A stretch of DNA of 44,617 nt, taken from contig JAPSKX010000017.1 in the NCBI GenBank assembly GCA_031181325.1, forward strand, positions 1 through 44,617. The letters run 5' to 3'. The notes beneath the pieces are model-generated. The model had not been told where the DNA came from and made no database searches. It was given only the letters and a program-made list of their open reading frames with translations. A program made the position numbers and the translations under genes. The stretch comes from Paenibacillus sp. Lineage in GTDB: Bacteria > Bacillota > Bacilli > Paenibacillales > YIM-B00363. Shown here in pieces: positions 1 to 7,688 of this stretch; positions within the stretch are counted from its first letter, which is position 1; every line of letters begins with the position of its first letter.

Positions 1-1
1 G

Positions 2-460
2 CAAGCCGGCTGGGACGAGATCAAGAAGCTGTACGATAACGGCGTAGCCGCGGTCGAAGGCGAAGACACGTACGCGAACATCGCCAGCGGCAAGACGCCG
101 CTCGGCACGATCGTCTCCGGCACGCTCAAGAAGAAGACGGAGCAATACGGCGTTGCGGCGGGCACGGTGAGCCCGGAAGTCGGCGTACCGATGATCGTCG
201 AGCATGCCGGCATCGTCAACGGCACGAAGAAGATCGACACGGCGCAGCGGTTCGTCGAGTGGATGGGCACGGCGGAAGTGCAAGGCGAGTTCGCGGCGCA
301 GTTCAACGCGATGCCGGCCAACACGAAGGCGGCGGAGCAAGCGAACGAGGAAGTCAAAGCGCTGTACGCGTCGCTCAAAGCCCAAGCGTTCGACTGGGGC
401 TTCATTTCCGACAACGTAGGCAGCTGGGTCGAGAAGATCGAGCTCGAGATCATGAAATAA
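2..460 (+). CDS. ABC transporter substrate-binding protein, C-terminal part (5' truncated by window)
   Basis: The reading frame is open from the window edge and ends in TAA, giving the last 152 residues of a periplasmic-type binding protein. The segment GTIVSGTLKKK followed by VSPEVGVPMIVEHAGIV and a helical tail ending DWGFISDNVGSWVEKIELE matches the C-terminal lobe of the Fe3+/thiamine/2-aminoethylphosphonate class of solute-binding proteins; this is family knowledge, not a search result. The ATPase and fused permease that follow on the same strand complete an importer. A stem-loop sits between this gene and the ATPase gene. The signal peptide and ligand-binding N-lobe lie outside the window, so the substrate (iron, phosphonate or other) cannot be chosen. 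Confidence 0.85.
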   Translation, partial: QAGWDEIKKLYDNGVAAVEGEDTYANIASGKTPLGTIVSGTLKKKTEQYGVAAGTVSPEVGVPMIVEHAGIVNGTKKIDTAQRFVEWMGTAEVQGEFAAQFNAMPANTKAAEQANEEVKALYASLKAQAFDWGFISDNVGSWVEKIELEIMK

Positions 461-479
461 GCAGGCAGGCGCCACCAAA

Positions 480-517
480 CAGACTGCTGGAGCGGGTTCG
501 TCCCGTTCCGCAGTCTG
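480..517 (+). terminator. stem-loop between binding-protein and ATPase genes
   Basis: CAGACTGC pairs with GCAGTCTG and an inner GGAGCGGG pairs with CCCGTTCC (one G-U), closing a TTCGT loop. No run of T follows, so it is more likely an mRNA-stabilising or attenuating hairpin than a full terminator. Such hairpins after binding-protein genes usually keep that protein in excess over the membrane parts. Confidence 0.55.
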
Positions 518-557
518 TTACGTTAAGGAACGCCAATTCATCTTCCGAGGAGCTGTC

Positions 558-1568
558 ATGATTACATTCAAAGATATTCAAATCAAATTCGGCGACTTCC
601 ATGCGATCAAGAACTTGAATCTGCACATTAAAGAAGGGGAATTCTTCACGTTCCTCGGGCCGTCCGGCTGCGGGAAGACGACGATCCTTCGCAGCTTGGT
701 CGGCTTCGTTACCCCGACCGACGGGCAGATTCTCCTGAACGACAAGGAAATCACGCACGTGCCGATCGAGAAACGCGACATCGGCATGGTATTCCAAAGC
801 TATGCGCTGTTCCCGACGCTCGACGTGTACGAGAACATCGCCTTCGGCCTGCGGGTGAAGAAGGCGTCGAAGGCCGAGACGGACGCGCAGGTGAGGGAGA
901 TCGCAAGGAAGGTGGACCTGAGCGACGAGCAGCTGCGCAAGAAGGTGTCCGAGCTGTCGGGCGGCCAGCAGCAGCGCGTGGCGATCGCGAGAGCGCTCGT
1001 GCTGAAGCCGAGCATTCTCGCGTTGGACGAGCCGCTGTCCAACCTCGACGCCAAGCTCCGCGTGCAGCTGCGCAACGAGCTGAAGGAGCTGCAGAAGAAG
1101 TTCGGCATCACGACGATCTACGTGACGCACGACCAGGAAGAGGCGCTCACGTTGTCGGACCGCATCGCCGTCTTCAACAAGGGCGTCGTCGAGCAGGTCG
1201 GAACGCCGCAGGAAATCTACAACGCGTCGAAGACGGAATTCGTCTGCAACTTCATCGGCGACATTAACCGCATCCCGCCGGAGGTCGTCGCGAACAGCGG
1301 ACTGAAGCAGGTCGTCGACCCCCGGAAGAAAGCTTATATTCGGAACGAGAAGGTCAGCCTCGAGCCGCTTCGCGACAAAGAAGGCGAAGTGCGGCTGCGC
1401 GGCAAAATCGCGGATCAAGAGTTCTACGGATTGTACACGAAGTATACGATCGAAGTCGCCGGCGGCGGCCTGCTGAAGACCGTTCGGACCGAAAGCGGGC
1501 TGGACCGGCATCAGGCGGGCGACGAAGTGGACCTCTATATCAACGCGAAGGATATTTTGCAGTATTAG
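558..1568 (+). CDS. ABC transporter ATP-binding protein (Fe3+/polyamine/phosphonate type)
   Basis: This 336-residue cytoplasmic ATPase powers the importer. Walker A is GPSGCGKTT (about residues 34-42), the Q-loop is in VFQSYALFP, the signature is LSGGQQQR (about 134), Walker B is ILALDEP with a following D-loop SNLD, and the switch histidine is in VTHDQEEA. The last 100 residues form a TOBE-like domain, typical of the PotA/FbpC/MalK group. The start is supported by GAGGAG five bases upstream of ATG. The permease gene follows after 15 bases, and its ribosome site overlaps this stop codon, so the two are probably translationally coupled. Substrate is unknown; by architecture iron or 2-aminoethylphosphonate are the leading options. 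Confidence 0.95.
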   Translation: MITFKDIQIKFGDFHAIKNLNLHIKEGEFFTFLGPSGCGKTTILRSLVGFVTPTDGQILLNDKEITHVPIEKRDIGMVFQSYALFPTLDVYENIAFGLRVKKASKAETDAQVREIARKVDLSDEQLRKKVSELSGGQQQRVAIARALVLKPSILALDEPLSNLDAKLRVQLRNELKELQKKFGITTIYVTHDQEEALTLSDRIAVFNKGVVEQVGTPQEIYNASKTEFVCNFIGDINRIPPEVVANSGLKQVVDPRKKAYIRNEKVSLEPLRDKEGEVRLRGKIADQEFYGLYTKYTIEVAGGGLLKTVRTESGLDRHQAGDEVDLYINAKDILQY

Positions 1569-1583
1569 GAGGAAGCGTCGAAC

Positions 1584-3290
1584 GTGGTGCAACGCATGAA
1601 GAAGGCTTTGTCGTCCGTCAGCGCTTCCACGCTGATACTATACGGATTGATCGCATGGTTCGTCGTTGCGTTCCTGATCTATCCGAACCTGAACGTGTAT
1701 TATGAAATCTTCTTCGGAGAAGGCAAGTTTTCCTTGGAGCCGATCGAGAAGCTGCTTTCCTCGCAGCGCGCGATGAAGAGCTTGTACAACAGCTTCCTCT
1801 TGGCCGTGTCGCTCATCTTCACGGTCAATATCGTCGGCGTGTTTCTCGTCCTCATCGTGGAATACTTCGATATCAAGGGCGCGAAGCTGCTGCGGCTCGG
1901 CTATTTCACGACGCTCATCTACAGCGGCGTCGTGCTCGTGTCCGGATATAAATTGATTTACGGCGAAACCGGCTTTATGACGAAGGTGCTAGCGTCGGCG
2001 TTCCCGTCGTTCGACACGACGTGGTTCCATGGCTACTGGGCGGTGCTGTTTGTCATGACGTTCGCCTGTACGTCCAACCATGTGCTGTTCCTCAGCAACG
2101 CCATCCGCAAGGTCGACTTCCAGACGATCGAAGCCGCCCGGAATATGGGCGCGTCGTCCTTCTATATTTTGCGGCGCGTCGTGCTGCCAGTGCTGAAGCC
2201 GACGATTTTCGCGCTGACGATCCTGTTGTTCCTGACGGGGCTCGCCGCGACGTCGGCACCGCTCATTCTGGGCGGAACCGAGTTCCAGACGATCACGCCG
2301 ATGATTTTAACGTTCTCGAAAAGCATGACCTCCCGCGATCTCGCGGCGCTGCTCGCCCTCATTCTCGGACTTGCGACGCTCGTGCTGCTCTCGATCATGA
2401 TCCGCTTCGAAAACAACGGCAACTTCATGTCGGTGTCCAAGGTGAAGTCGGAGATGGTGAAGCAGAAAATTCAAAACAAAACCGCGAACGTCGTCATGCA
2501 CGTCCTGGCGTACGCATTGTTCCTGATTTACGTCATTCCGGTCGTCTTGATCGTTCTGTTCTCCTTCACGGACGCGAAGAGCATCGCGACGGGGACGCTG
2601 TCGCTTGACAAGTTCACGCTGGACAACTATGTGACCGTCTTCTCGAGCATGGCCGCGTTCAAGCCTTACCTCGTCAGCATCTGCTACGCGGCCGCCGCGT
2701 CCGTCGCCGTCGTCGCGGTGGCGCTCGTCGCTTCGCGCATCCTGCATAAGTACAAGAACTTGTGGACGACGATGCTCGAGTACGCGCTGCTCATTCCGTG
2801 GATGCTGCCGTCCACGCTCATCGCGATCGGTCTCATCGTCACGTTCGGCGTGCCGCGCTGGATTATCGGCAACGGGGTGCTCGTCGGCTCGGTGTGGCTC
2901 CTGTTCATCGCGTACGTCATCGTGCACATCCCGTTCACGCTGCGCATGGTGAAGGCGTCGTTCTTCAGCATCGACGGCAATCTGGAGGACGCGGCGAAAA
3001 ACCTCGGCGCGAAGGCGTTCTATACGTTCCGGCGCGTGCTGCTGCCGATCATCCTGCCGTCGACGCTGGCGGTGCTGGCGCTCAACTTCAACGGCATCCT
3101 GGCGGATTACGACCTGACCGTCTTCTTGTACCATCCGCTCTACCAGCCGCTCGGCATCGTCATCAAGAACAGCACGGACGCGCAGGCGCTCGGCGATACG
3201 AAGGCGCTGACGCTCGTGTACTCCGTCGTGCTGATGATTATGTCCGCGGCGACGTTGTACTTCGTGTACGGCCGCAAGAGCAAGAGCTAG
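1584..3290 (+). CDS. ABC transporter permease, two fused membrane modules
   Basis: A 568-residue inner-membrane protein with two consecutive permease modules (roughly residues 1-285 and 300-568). Each carries its own EAA loop: EAARNMGASSFYILRRVVLP in the first half and EDAAKNLGAKAFYTFRRVLL in the second. One polypeptide therefore supplies both halves of the channel, as in FbpB-type iron and PhnU/PhnV-like phosphonate importers. Two adjacent GTG codons (1584, 1587) follow AGGAGG at 1567-1572; 1584 is taken here. It is the last gene of the unit, ending just before a strong terminator. Substrate unassigned. Confidence 0.92.
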   Translation: MVQRMKKALSSVSASTLILYGLIAWFVVAFLIYPNLNVYYEIFFGEGKFSLEPIEKLLSSQRAMKSLYNSFLLAVSLIFTVNIVGVFLVLIVEYFDIKGAKLLRLGYFTTLIYSGVVLVSGYKLIYGETGFMTKVLASAFPSFDTTWFHGYWAVLFVMTFACTSNHVLFLSNAIRKVDFQTIEAARNMGASSFYILRRVVLPVLKPTIFALTILLFLTGLAATSAPLILGGTEFQTITPMILTFSKSMTSRDLAALLALILGLATLVLLSIMIRFENNGNFMSVSKVKSEMVKQKIQNKTANVVMHVLAYALFLIYVIPVVLIVLFSFTDAKSIATGTLSLDKFTLDNYVTVFSSMAAFKPYLVSICYAAAASVAVVAVALVASRILHKYKNLWTTMLEYALLIPWMLPSTLIAIGLIVTFGVPRWIIGNGVLVGSVWLLFIAYVIVHIPFTLRMVKASFFSIDGNLEDAAKNLGAKAFYTFRRVLLPIILPSTLAVLALNFNGILADYDLTVFLYHPLYQPLGIVIKNSTDAQALGDTKALTLVYSVVLMIMSAATLYFVYGRKSKS

Positions 3291-3314
3291 GCGCGTTCCG
3301 CGCGCCTGCTTGCG

Positions 3315-3349
3315 ACCCCGCTTGTCCTCTCGCGGACGGCGGGGTTTTT
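3315..3349 (+). terminator. Rho-independent terminator of the importer operon
   Basis: ACCCCGC at 3315-3321 pairs with GCGGGGT ending at 3345, with an inner GTCC/GGAC stem, followed by TTTTT at 3345-3349. It closes the importer operon 25 bases after the permease stop. Confidence 0.85.
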
Positions 3350-3435
3350 CGTGTGCGAAGAATCGGCTTTGCGTTTCGGCGTCGATCGGTTATTTTGGAT
3401 ATAGGACAATCGAGACGATGGAGGGGAACCTGCCG

Positions 3436-3903
3436 ATGTTGAAGCTGAGTCGAGCTCCGGTCGTGAAGGCCGAGATGCTCATCCGTAAGCCGGCGGAGGA
3501 CGTATTCGAGGCGTTCGCGAATCCGGACGTTACGACGCAGTTCTGGTTTACGAAGAGCAGCGGGCGATTGGAAGCGGGCAAGCGAGTTCGCTGGGATTGG
3601 GAGATGTACGGCGTCGGAGACGAGCTCGTCGTGACGGCGTTCGAGCCGAATCGGCGCATCGCCGCTCGATGGGCGTCGGACGGCACGACCGTCGAGTGGA
3701 CGTTCGAGGAGCGGGAGGGTCAAGGCACGCTCGTTACCATCGCGAACGAAGGCTTCTCGGGCACCGGAGACGAGGTAGCGGCGCAAGCGATCGACGCGAT
3801 GGGCGGGTACACGATGGTGCTTTGCGGGGCGAAGGCGCTGCTGGAGCACGGCGTGCGCTTGAACGCGGTGGCGGACAAAGCGCCGGACGCGAACGTCGGG
3901 TAG
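3436..3903 (+). CDS. SRPBCC-domain protein (AHSA1-like)
   Basis: A 155-residue soluble protein of the START/Bet v1-like SRPBCC superfamily, which forms a helix-grip fold binding hydrophobic ligands. Supporting segments are the N-terminal IRKPAEDVFEAFANPDVTTQ, then FEPNRRIAARW, then VEWTFEEREGQGTLVTI, and a long C-terminal helix. The ATG at 3436 is preferred over one at 3418 because GGAGGGG lies nine bases upstream of it. It stands alone behind a terminator. Its TAG stop is also the first three bases of a repeat unit. The ligand and role cannot be told. Confidence 0.85.
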   Translation: MLKLSRAPVVKAEMLIRKPAEDVFEAFANPDVTTQFWFTKSSGRLEAGKRVRWDWEMYGVGDELVVTAFEPNRRIAARWASDGTTVEWTFEEREGQGTLVTIANEGFSGTGDEVAAQAIDAMGGYTMVLCGAKALLEHGVRLNAVADKAPDANVG

Positions 3904-3958
3904 GAAGTATCGGATCTACAGTGCTTTCCGAGGTGATTGCCTTAGCTCAGGTTCAGGG
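3901..3958 (+). repeat. repeat unit A1 of a non-coding element
   Basis: A unit of about 58 bp beginning TAGGAAGTATCGG, with a core CAGTGCTTTCCGAGG and ending AGCTCAGG plus a few bases. It is repeated directly in unit A2 and again near 34771. It begins at the stop codon of the SRPBCC gene and has no coding frame of its own. Confidence 0.8.
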
Positions 3959-4015
3959 TAGGAAGTATCGGGTCAACAGTGCTTTCCGAGGTCATTCCCC
4001 CAGCTCAGGTACAGT
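3959..4015 (+). repeat. repeat unit A2 of a non-coding element
   Basis: Tandem copy of unit A1. It shares TAGGAAGTATCGG, then CAGTGCTTTCCGAGGT, then AGCTCAGGT, with about ten substitutions. About 100 bases later comes the hairpin module at 4117-4144, the same order as in the second locus near 34.8 kb. Confidence 0.8.
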
Positions 4016-4116
4016 GGCATGTATTGCGAATAGGCGCGGGCGCGTACCTCATTGTCCGTTCGCGTCGGCGAGCTGTTCCTCGTTAAGACCGCTCGAAGCA
4101 GTCGGGATCTCGAACT

Positions 4117-4144
4117 CCGCGAACTTCTGACCAGAAGAAATTAC
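4117..4144 (+). ncRNA. hairpin module of the repeated non-coding element, copy A
   Basis: CCGCGAA is followed by stem CTTCT, loop GACC and stem AGAAG, then AAATTAC. The copy at 34901-34928 has CTCCT, GACC, AGGAG instead, so the stem changes while pairing is kept. That favours a structured RNA, but only two copies are visible and the strand is inferred. No known RNA family was recognised. Confidence 0.45.
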
Positions 4145-4220
4145 ATCGGAAAGGACTCTGCAGCAGAGGTACCCAACTCCCGTTCCGAGATAGACAGGAA
4201 CAATGGCAGGCTATAATGCT

Positions 4221-4235
4221 CGTATGATGCATACG
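4221..4235. repeat. short palindrome
   Basis: CGTATG and CATACG flank ATG, a perfect six-base inverted repeat just before a terminator-like hairpin. It could be a protein site or part of the same transcript end. Confidence 0.35.
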
Positions 4236-4244
4236 CTCGAACCC

Positions 4245-4266
4245 AAAGACGCCGTCAGGCGTTTTT
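4245..4266 (+). terminator. terminator-like hairpin downstream of repeat locus A
   Basis: A GACGCC arm and GGCGTT arm close a GTCA loop and run into TTTTT. It would end transcripts of the SRPBCC gene and the repeat region. From here to the DUF2975 gene the DNA is unusually AT-rich for the window (about 4270-4365) and probably holds that operon's promoter, but I could not fix a -35/-10 pair. Confidence 0.6.
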
Positions 4267-4378
4267 GTCGTTTTCCGATGGGAAACATGTATTATTCATT
4301 ACGTAACAACTAAAATATATTGTAAAACGATAAACGCTATGATACATTCAAGTCATAAAACATAGCGAGGTGCGCGAG

Positions 4379-4855
4379 ATGGAACGCGGAACGACACTCT
4401 TCTTGAAGATCACCGTCATCCTGATCGGGATTCCGATCGTTGCCTTATGCGGATACGGACTGCCCCTGTTTACGATCGGCGCGGCGGACTTTTTCCCGGC
4501 TTATTGGCTGTACCCGACGATCGCGATCATGTACGCATCGGCAGTCCCGTATTTCGTCGCGTTGGTTCAAGCGTTCCGACTGCTGACCTATATCGACAAA
4601 AACCATGCCTTCTCGGAGCGATCCGTCCGAGCGATTAAAAACATCAAGCTCTGCGCGATCGCGATCGCCGTCTTATACGGGGCCGCCTCGCCGCTCTTAT
4701 ACGCGCTGGCGGAATTCGACGACGCCCCGGGCATTCTCGCCATCGGACTGGTCATTATGTTCGCCTCGATCGTGGTCGCGGCGTTCGCCGCCGTTCTGCA
4801 GAAGCTGCTGCACAATGCCATCGAACTGAAATCCGAAAACGACCTGACGGTCTGA
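4379..4855 (+). CDS. DUF2975 family membrane protein
   Basis: A 158-residue protein with four hydrophobic segments (about residues 7-30, 42-67, 88-112, 118-142) and a hydrophilic tail ending ELKSENDLTV. A short cytoplasmic loop, YIDKNHAFSERSVRAIKNIK, separates segments two and three; its NHAFS motif is typical of DUF2975. These proteins are usually encoded with a small XRE regulator, exactly as here. ATG 4379 is chosen over GTG 4370 because GAGGT ends seven bases before it. The molecular role of the family is not established; a membrane signal passed to the partner regulator is a reasonable guess. Confidence 0.85.
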   Translation: MERGTTLFLKITVILIGIPIVALCGYGLPLFTIGAADFFPAYWLYPTIAIMYASAVPYFVALVQAFRLLTYIDKNHAFSERSVRAIKNIKLCAIAIAVLYGAASPLLYALAEFDDAPGILAIGLVIMFASIVVAAFAAVLQKLLHNAIELKSENDLTV

Positions 4856-4865
4856 GGTGAAGCCC

Positions 4866-5084
4866 ATGGGAATTATTATCAATATCGACGTGATGCTGGC
4901 GAAGCGGAAGATGAGCGTGACGGAGCTTTCGGAGCGGGTCGGCATTACGATGGCCAATCTTTCTATATTGAAAAACGGGAAGGCGAAAGCGATTCGCATC
5001 TCCACGTTGGACGCGATCTGCAAGGCGCTCGATTGTCAGCCCGGCGATCTGTTGGAGTATCGAGCCGACGAGGACGTCCGATGA
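4866..5084 (+). CDS. small XRE-family (Cro/C1-type) DNA-binding protein
   Basis: A 72-residue protein that is almost entirely one helix-turn-helix domain: MLAKRKMSVTELSERVG, then ITMANLSILKNGKAKAIRIS, then TLDAICKALDCQPGDLLEY. This is the YozG-like group of short regulators paired with DUF2975 proteins. GAGGTGA overlaps the upstream stop and places ATG 4866 five bases downstream, so that start is preferred to GTG 4857. The next gene overlaps its stop by four bases (ATGA), so the three genes appear to form one operon. Its DNA target is unknown; autoregulation is common for the type. Confidence 0.9.
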   Translation: MGIIINIDVMLAKRKMSVTELSERVGITMANLSILKNGKAKAIRISTLDAICKALDCQPGDLLEYRADEDVR

Positions 5085-6079
5085 CGACGCTGCCGCCGGA
5101 GCGTTGGGCGGAGGAGATCGCCGCTGCGCTTCGGCAGCGGTACGGACGCTCGACTTCGGCGCTCGAGCCGATCGATCTGGGCTGGCTGAACGTCAAGTGG
5201 AAGGCGGTCACGGACGATGGCCCGTTGTTCGTGAAGGCGTACCACCCGGACCGGTACAAGCTGCACGAGCGTCCCGATCGGAGAAGCGAGCTCGCGAATA
5301 CGCTGCGGCTGCAGCGCGAGCTGCGGGAGGCCGGCGTAGCGTGCCCGGCAGTTCACCCGTACGAAGGGCAGTGGCTGCAAGAGACGTCGTCGGGACTGTT
5401 GTTCGCGGTACACGACTGGACCGACGGCGCTCCGGTCCGCGCGGGGGACATGAGCGAAACGCAGCTGTTCGAGCTCGGCGTCGCGACCGGACGCATGCAC
5501 GCGCGCCTTCGCGCCGAGCCGCCGTCGTCGCGACAGGCTTGGACGCCGAATCGGGAAGCGTACCTTACCGCGTGGGAGAGCCATCGCGAGAATGCGGCGA
5601 CGGCGGGCGACGATACGGTTCTGGATTGGCTAGAACGCTCTGGGGCCGTCGTACGCGCGTTGGATTTCCGGACGTTCGACGACGCGCCGACCGGGTGGTT
5701 GCATTGGGATTTATGGGTGGACAACTTGTTGTTCCGCGGAGAGCGGCTGGCCGGCGTCGTCGACTTCGATCGGATGGCGTATGCCTACCCGGAGATCGAT
5801 GTCGCCCGCGCGGTGTTGTCGGGGGCGCTGTCGGACGGAGAGCTCCGGACGGAGGCGGTCAAGGCGTTCATGGAAGGCTACCGCGAACGGTCGGAGACGC
5901 CGCGCGGCATGCTCGCCCGGGCGATGCGGATGATCTACTTGATCGAATCCGTCTGGTGGTACCGGACGGAAATCAGAGTCCAGAGTCAATTGCGGACATT
6001 GCTGGGGCGGTTCATCGAGGAGATGCAGTGGATCGAACGGCATTGGGACGCGCTGACGGACATGTTGGACGAAGCGTAA
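5081..6079 (+). CDS. aminoglycoside phosphotransferase (APH)-fold kinase
   Basis: A 332-residue cytoplasmic protein of the APH/choline-kinase/homoserine-kinase fold. The nucleotide lobe has FVKAYHPDRYKL. The catalytic loop is LHWDLWVDNLLF (about residue 207), fitting the H-x-D-x4-N pattern, and the metal aspartate lies in GVVDFDRMAYAYPEID (about 226). Such enzymes phosphorylate small hydroxylated metabolites, and most family members are not resistance enzymes. The ATG overlaps the XRE gene stop, so expression is coupled. The substrate cannot be inferred from motifs. Confidence 0.88.
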   Translation: MTTLPPERWAEEIAAALRQRYGRSTSALEPIDLGWLNVKWKAVTDDGPLFVKAYHPDRYKLHERPDRRSELANTLRLQRELREAGVACPAVHPYEGQWLQETSSGLLFAVHDWTDGAPVRAGDMSETQLFELGVATGRMHARLRAEPPSSRQAWTPNREAYLTAWESHRENAATAGDDTVLDWLERSGAVVRALDFRTFDDAPTGWLHWDLWVDNLLFRGERLAGVVDFDRMAYAYPEIDVARAVLSGALSDGELRTEAVKAFMEGYRERSETPRGMLARAMRMIYLIESVWWYRTEIRVQSQLRTLLGRFIEEMQWIERHWDALTDMLDEA

Positions 6080-6090
6080 TGGCCGAACGC

Positions 6091-6252
6091 TTAGATGGAC
6101 TCGGTCCCGAACAAACGAACAGCGCCGTCGTCATTGCCTCGCTTGCGGCAATACGTGCGGCGCTGTTCCTGTTTCTTATTCGGCTGCACTTGCGTGATCG
6201 GCTTGCGGCGCCATTGCCCGCGGAGGGCGTTCGGTCGTTGCGGTCGTTTCAT
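6091..6252 (-). CDS. small basic hypothetical protein (53 aa)
   Basis: Starts MKRPQRPNALRGQWRRK and is rich in Arg, Lys and Gln. AGGAGG lies about seven bases before ATG, and a TTGCCG/TACAAT promoter with an 18-base spacer lies upstream. No family recognised. It lies convergent with the kinase gene and divergent from the membrane protein/TetR pair, inside an otherwise empty stretch of about 310 bases. The translation signals are better than chance would usually give, but conservation must decide. Confidence 0.5.
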   Translation of the reverse strand: MKRPQRPNALRGQWRRKPITQVQPNKKQEQRRTYCRKRGNDDGAVRLFGTESI

Positions 6253-6283
6253 CGGGAAACCTCCTATTGGATGAGTAGACTTC

Positions 6284-6313
6284 ATTGTACTCGCAGAACG
6301 GTTGTTGCGGCAA
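6284..6313 (-). promoter_or_regulatory. promoter for the 53-aa protein
   Basis: Read on the minus strand: TTGCCG at 6313-6308, an 18-base spacer, and TACAAT at 6289-6284, about 32 bases before the start codon. Confidence 0.5.
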
Positions 6314-6335
6314 GGGGTAGACGTCCGTTTGGAAA

Positions 6336-6365
6336 ATGAGTAAACTCATAAATAAGTGAACTCAT
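6336..6365. promoter_or_regulatory. twin operator, probably for the TetR-family regulator
   Basis: Two near-palindromic 14-mers, ATGAGTAAACTCAT (6336-6349) and ATAAGTGAACTCAT (6352-6365), start 16 bases apart. They lie just upstream of the membrane protein/TetR operon, and a possible TTGGAA -35 at 6329 would place them over the spacer and -10. Autorepression by the downstream TetR protein is inferred. Confidence 0.6.
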
Positions 6366-6388
6366 ATTTTCTTGGGGGGGCGGGGGAG

Positions 6389-6994
6389 ATGCGGGAATCG
6401 GAAGCGCGCATCGATTGGGAGTATGAAGGGAAGCCGGACTTCTCGTCCGGGACGGGGGCGACGCGAGCGGAGCGAACGCTGGCGCTTCTCTCGGCTTGCG
6501 TCGTCCCGGCCGTCGTGCTGTGGCTTGCGGCGAATCGGGATTACGGCTGGAACGGGGTGCAGCTGGCGGTCGCGCTGGCGCTCGCCTTCGACGTCGGCGG
6601 CGGTCTCGTCTCGAACGCGCTCAATTCGTGCAAGCGATTCTACCATACGCCGCCGAAGCCGAGCGAGGGAAAGCTGGGCGCCGTCCTGAAGCGTCCCGCT
6701 CGGTTCGCGTCCGCGCATGTGCACCCGATCCTCGTCGCGCTGCTGTTCGAGGGAGATCGATGGGCGACGTACGGGCTCCTCTGGTACGCGCTGCTGATGC
6801 TGTCCGTCGGCGTCGTGCTTCGAACGCCGCTGTACCTGCGGCGCCCGGTATCGTTCCTCGCGGTCATGGTCGCGACGCTGATCAACCTGTCCTTCGTCGC
6901 GCCGATCCCGGGGTTCGAGTGGCTGGCGCCGCTGCTGTTCCTAAAGATCGTCTACGGCCACTTGGTGAGAGAGGAGCCATACCGACCGACATGA
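6389..6994 (+). CDS. integral membrane protein of unknown function
   Basis: A 201-residue protein with a charged N-terminus (MRESEARIDWEYEGKPD), then about five or six hydrophobic segments: LALLSACVVPAVVLWLAA, VQLAVALALAFDVGGGLV, HPILVALLFEG, GLLWYALLMLSVGVVL, VSFLAVMVATLINLSFVA and a last one near the end. A loop with NSCKRFYHTPPKPSEGK follows the second. I do not recognise the family. It overlaps the TetR gene by four bases and follows the twin operator, so it is probably the target that the regulator controls. The ATG was chosen because the G-rich run before it can serve as a ribosome site; GTG 6356 lies inside the operator and is unlikely. Confidence 0.75.
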   Translation: MRESEARIDWEYEGKPDFSSGTGATRAERTLALLSACVVPAVVLWLAANRDYGWNGVQLAVALALAFDVGGGLVSNALNSCKRFYHTPPKPSEGKLGAVLKRPARFASAHVHPILVALLFEGDRWATYGLLWYALLMLSVGVVLRTPLYLRRPVSFLAVMVATLINLSFVAPIPGFEWLAPLLFLKIVYGHLVREEPYRPT

Positions 6995-7614
6995 GCCTGC
7001 GCGAGAAGAAGAAGGAAGAGACGAAACGCAAGCTGCTCGCGGCGGCGCGGGCGGCGTTCGCGGAACGCGGCTACGGCGCCGCGAAGACGTCGGATATCGC
7101 GAAGTCGGTCGGCATCGCGGAGGGGACGTTGTTCAATTACTTCCCGACGAAGGCGGCGCTCTTCCTTGCGGCGATGCTGCCGGCTCCGGAGCCGGAGGAG
7201 TCTGGGGGGACGCGTTCGGCGGCCGAAGGAGGCGGATCGGAGCAAGGCGATTGGCCGGACGCTCTCGTCGCCGTCGTGGATGCGCACCTCAGGGGCCTCG
7301 CTTCGTTGGAGAAGGAGCTGCAGCGAGAATTCATGGCGTTATTCTACGGGGCGCAGGCTGCTGAGGTCGCGGGGCTGACGGAGTTCGACAGGCGCCTAGC
7401 GGAGCGGATCGAAGCGTTCTTCGATCTCCGGAAGGCCGCCGGCGGAGAGAGACTTCAAGGATTCGACGTCGCGACGGCGACCGAATGCGTCTGCGGCTTG
7501 ACGATGTCGGCTTATTCCGTCTACCTCTTGGAGGAGCCGCTGTCCTACGCGCAGATGCTGGACCGGCTGCGCCGACAGCTTGCGTTCGCCTTGGGCGTAC
7601 GACCGAAGTCGTAG
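6991..7614 (+). CDS. TetR/AcrR-family transcriptional regulator
   Basis: A 207-residue repressor-type protein. The N-terminal helix-turn-helix is clear: ETKRKLLAAARAAFAERGYG, then AKTSDIAKSVGIAEGTLFNY, then FPTKAALF (about residues 9-57). The rest is a variable ligand-binding domain with a Gly/Glu-rich low-complexity linker (about 68-86). ATG overlaps the membrane protein stop (ATGA). It most likely binds the twin palindrome upstream of that gene and controls its own operon. The inducer is unknown. Confidence 0.92.
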   Translation: MSLREKKKEETKRKLLAAARAAFAERGYGAAKTSDIAKSVGIAEGTLFNYFPTKAALFLAAMLPAPEPEESGGTRSAAEGGGSEQGDWPDALVAVVDAHLRGLASLEKELQREFMALFYGAQAAEVAGLTEFDRRLAERIEAFFDLRKAAGGERLQGFDVATATECVCGLTMSAYSVYLLEEPLSYAQMLDRLRRQLAFALGVRPKS

Positions 7615-7688
7615 ATTCGCCTCCTCCGTTGTCCCGAAGCGCGGAGATGCGAGGCGGATTATACTGGATATAACATGGGGGGATCGCA

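Noticed and set aside
450-1592. Long minus-strand open frame opposite the ATPase gene
   Set aside because: It is a shadow of the ATPase gene in GC-rich DNA: no motifs, no ribosome site, composition rich in Arg/Leu/Val/Asp as expected from antisense codons.
3901-4015. CRISPR array
   Set aside because: The tandem units are similar along their full length with no unique spacers between short identical repeats, and no cas genes are present.
4206-4220. TATAAT at 4212 as a promoter
   Set aside because: The only -35-like TAGACA is 15 bases away and a terminator-like hairpin lies about 30 bases downstream, so no useful transcript would result.
5081-6079. Aminoglycoside resistance gene
   Set aside because: The protein has the APH fold, but the fold is shared by many metabolite kinases and nothing specific to resistance enzymes is visible.
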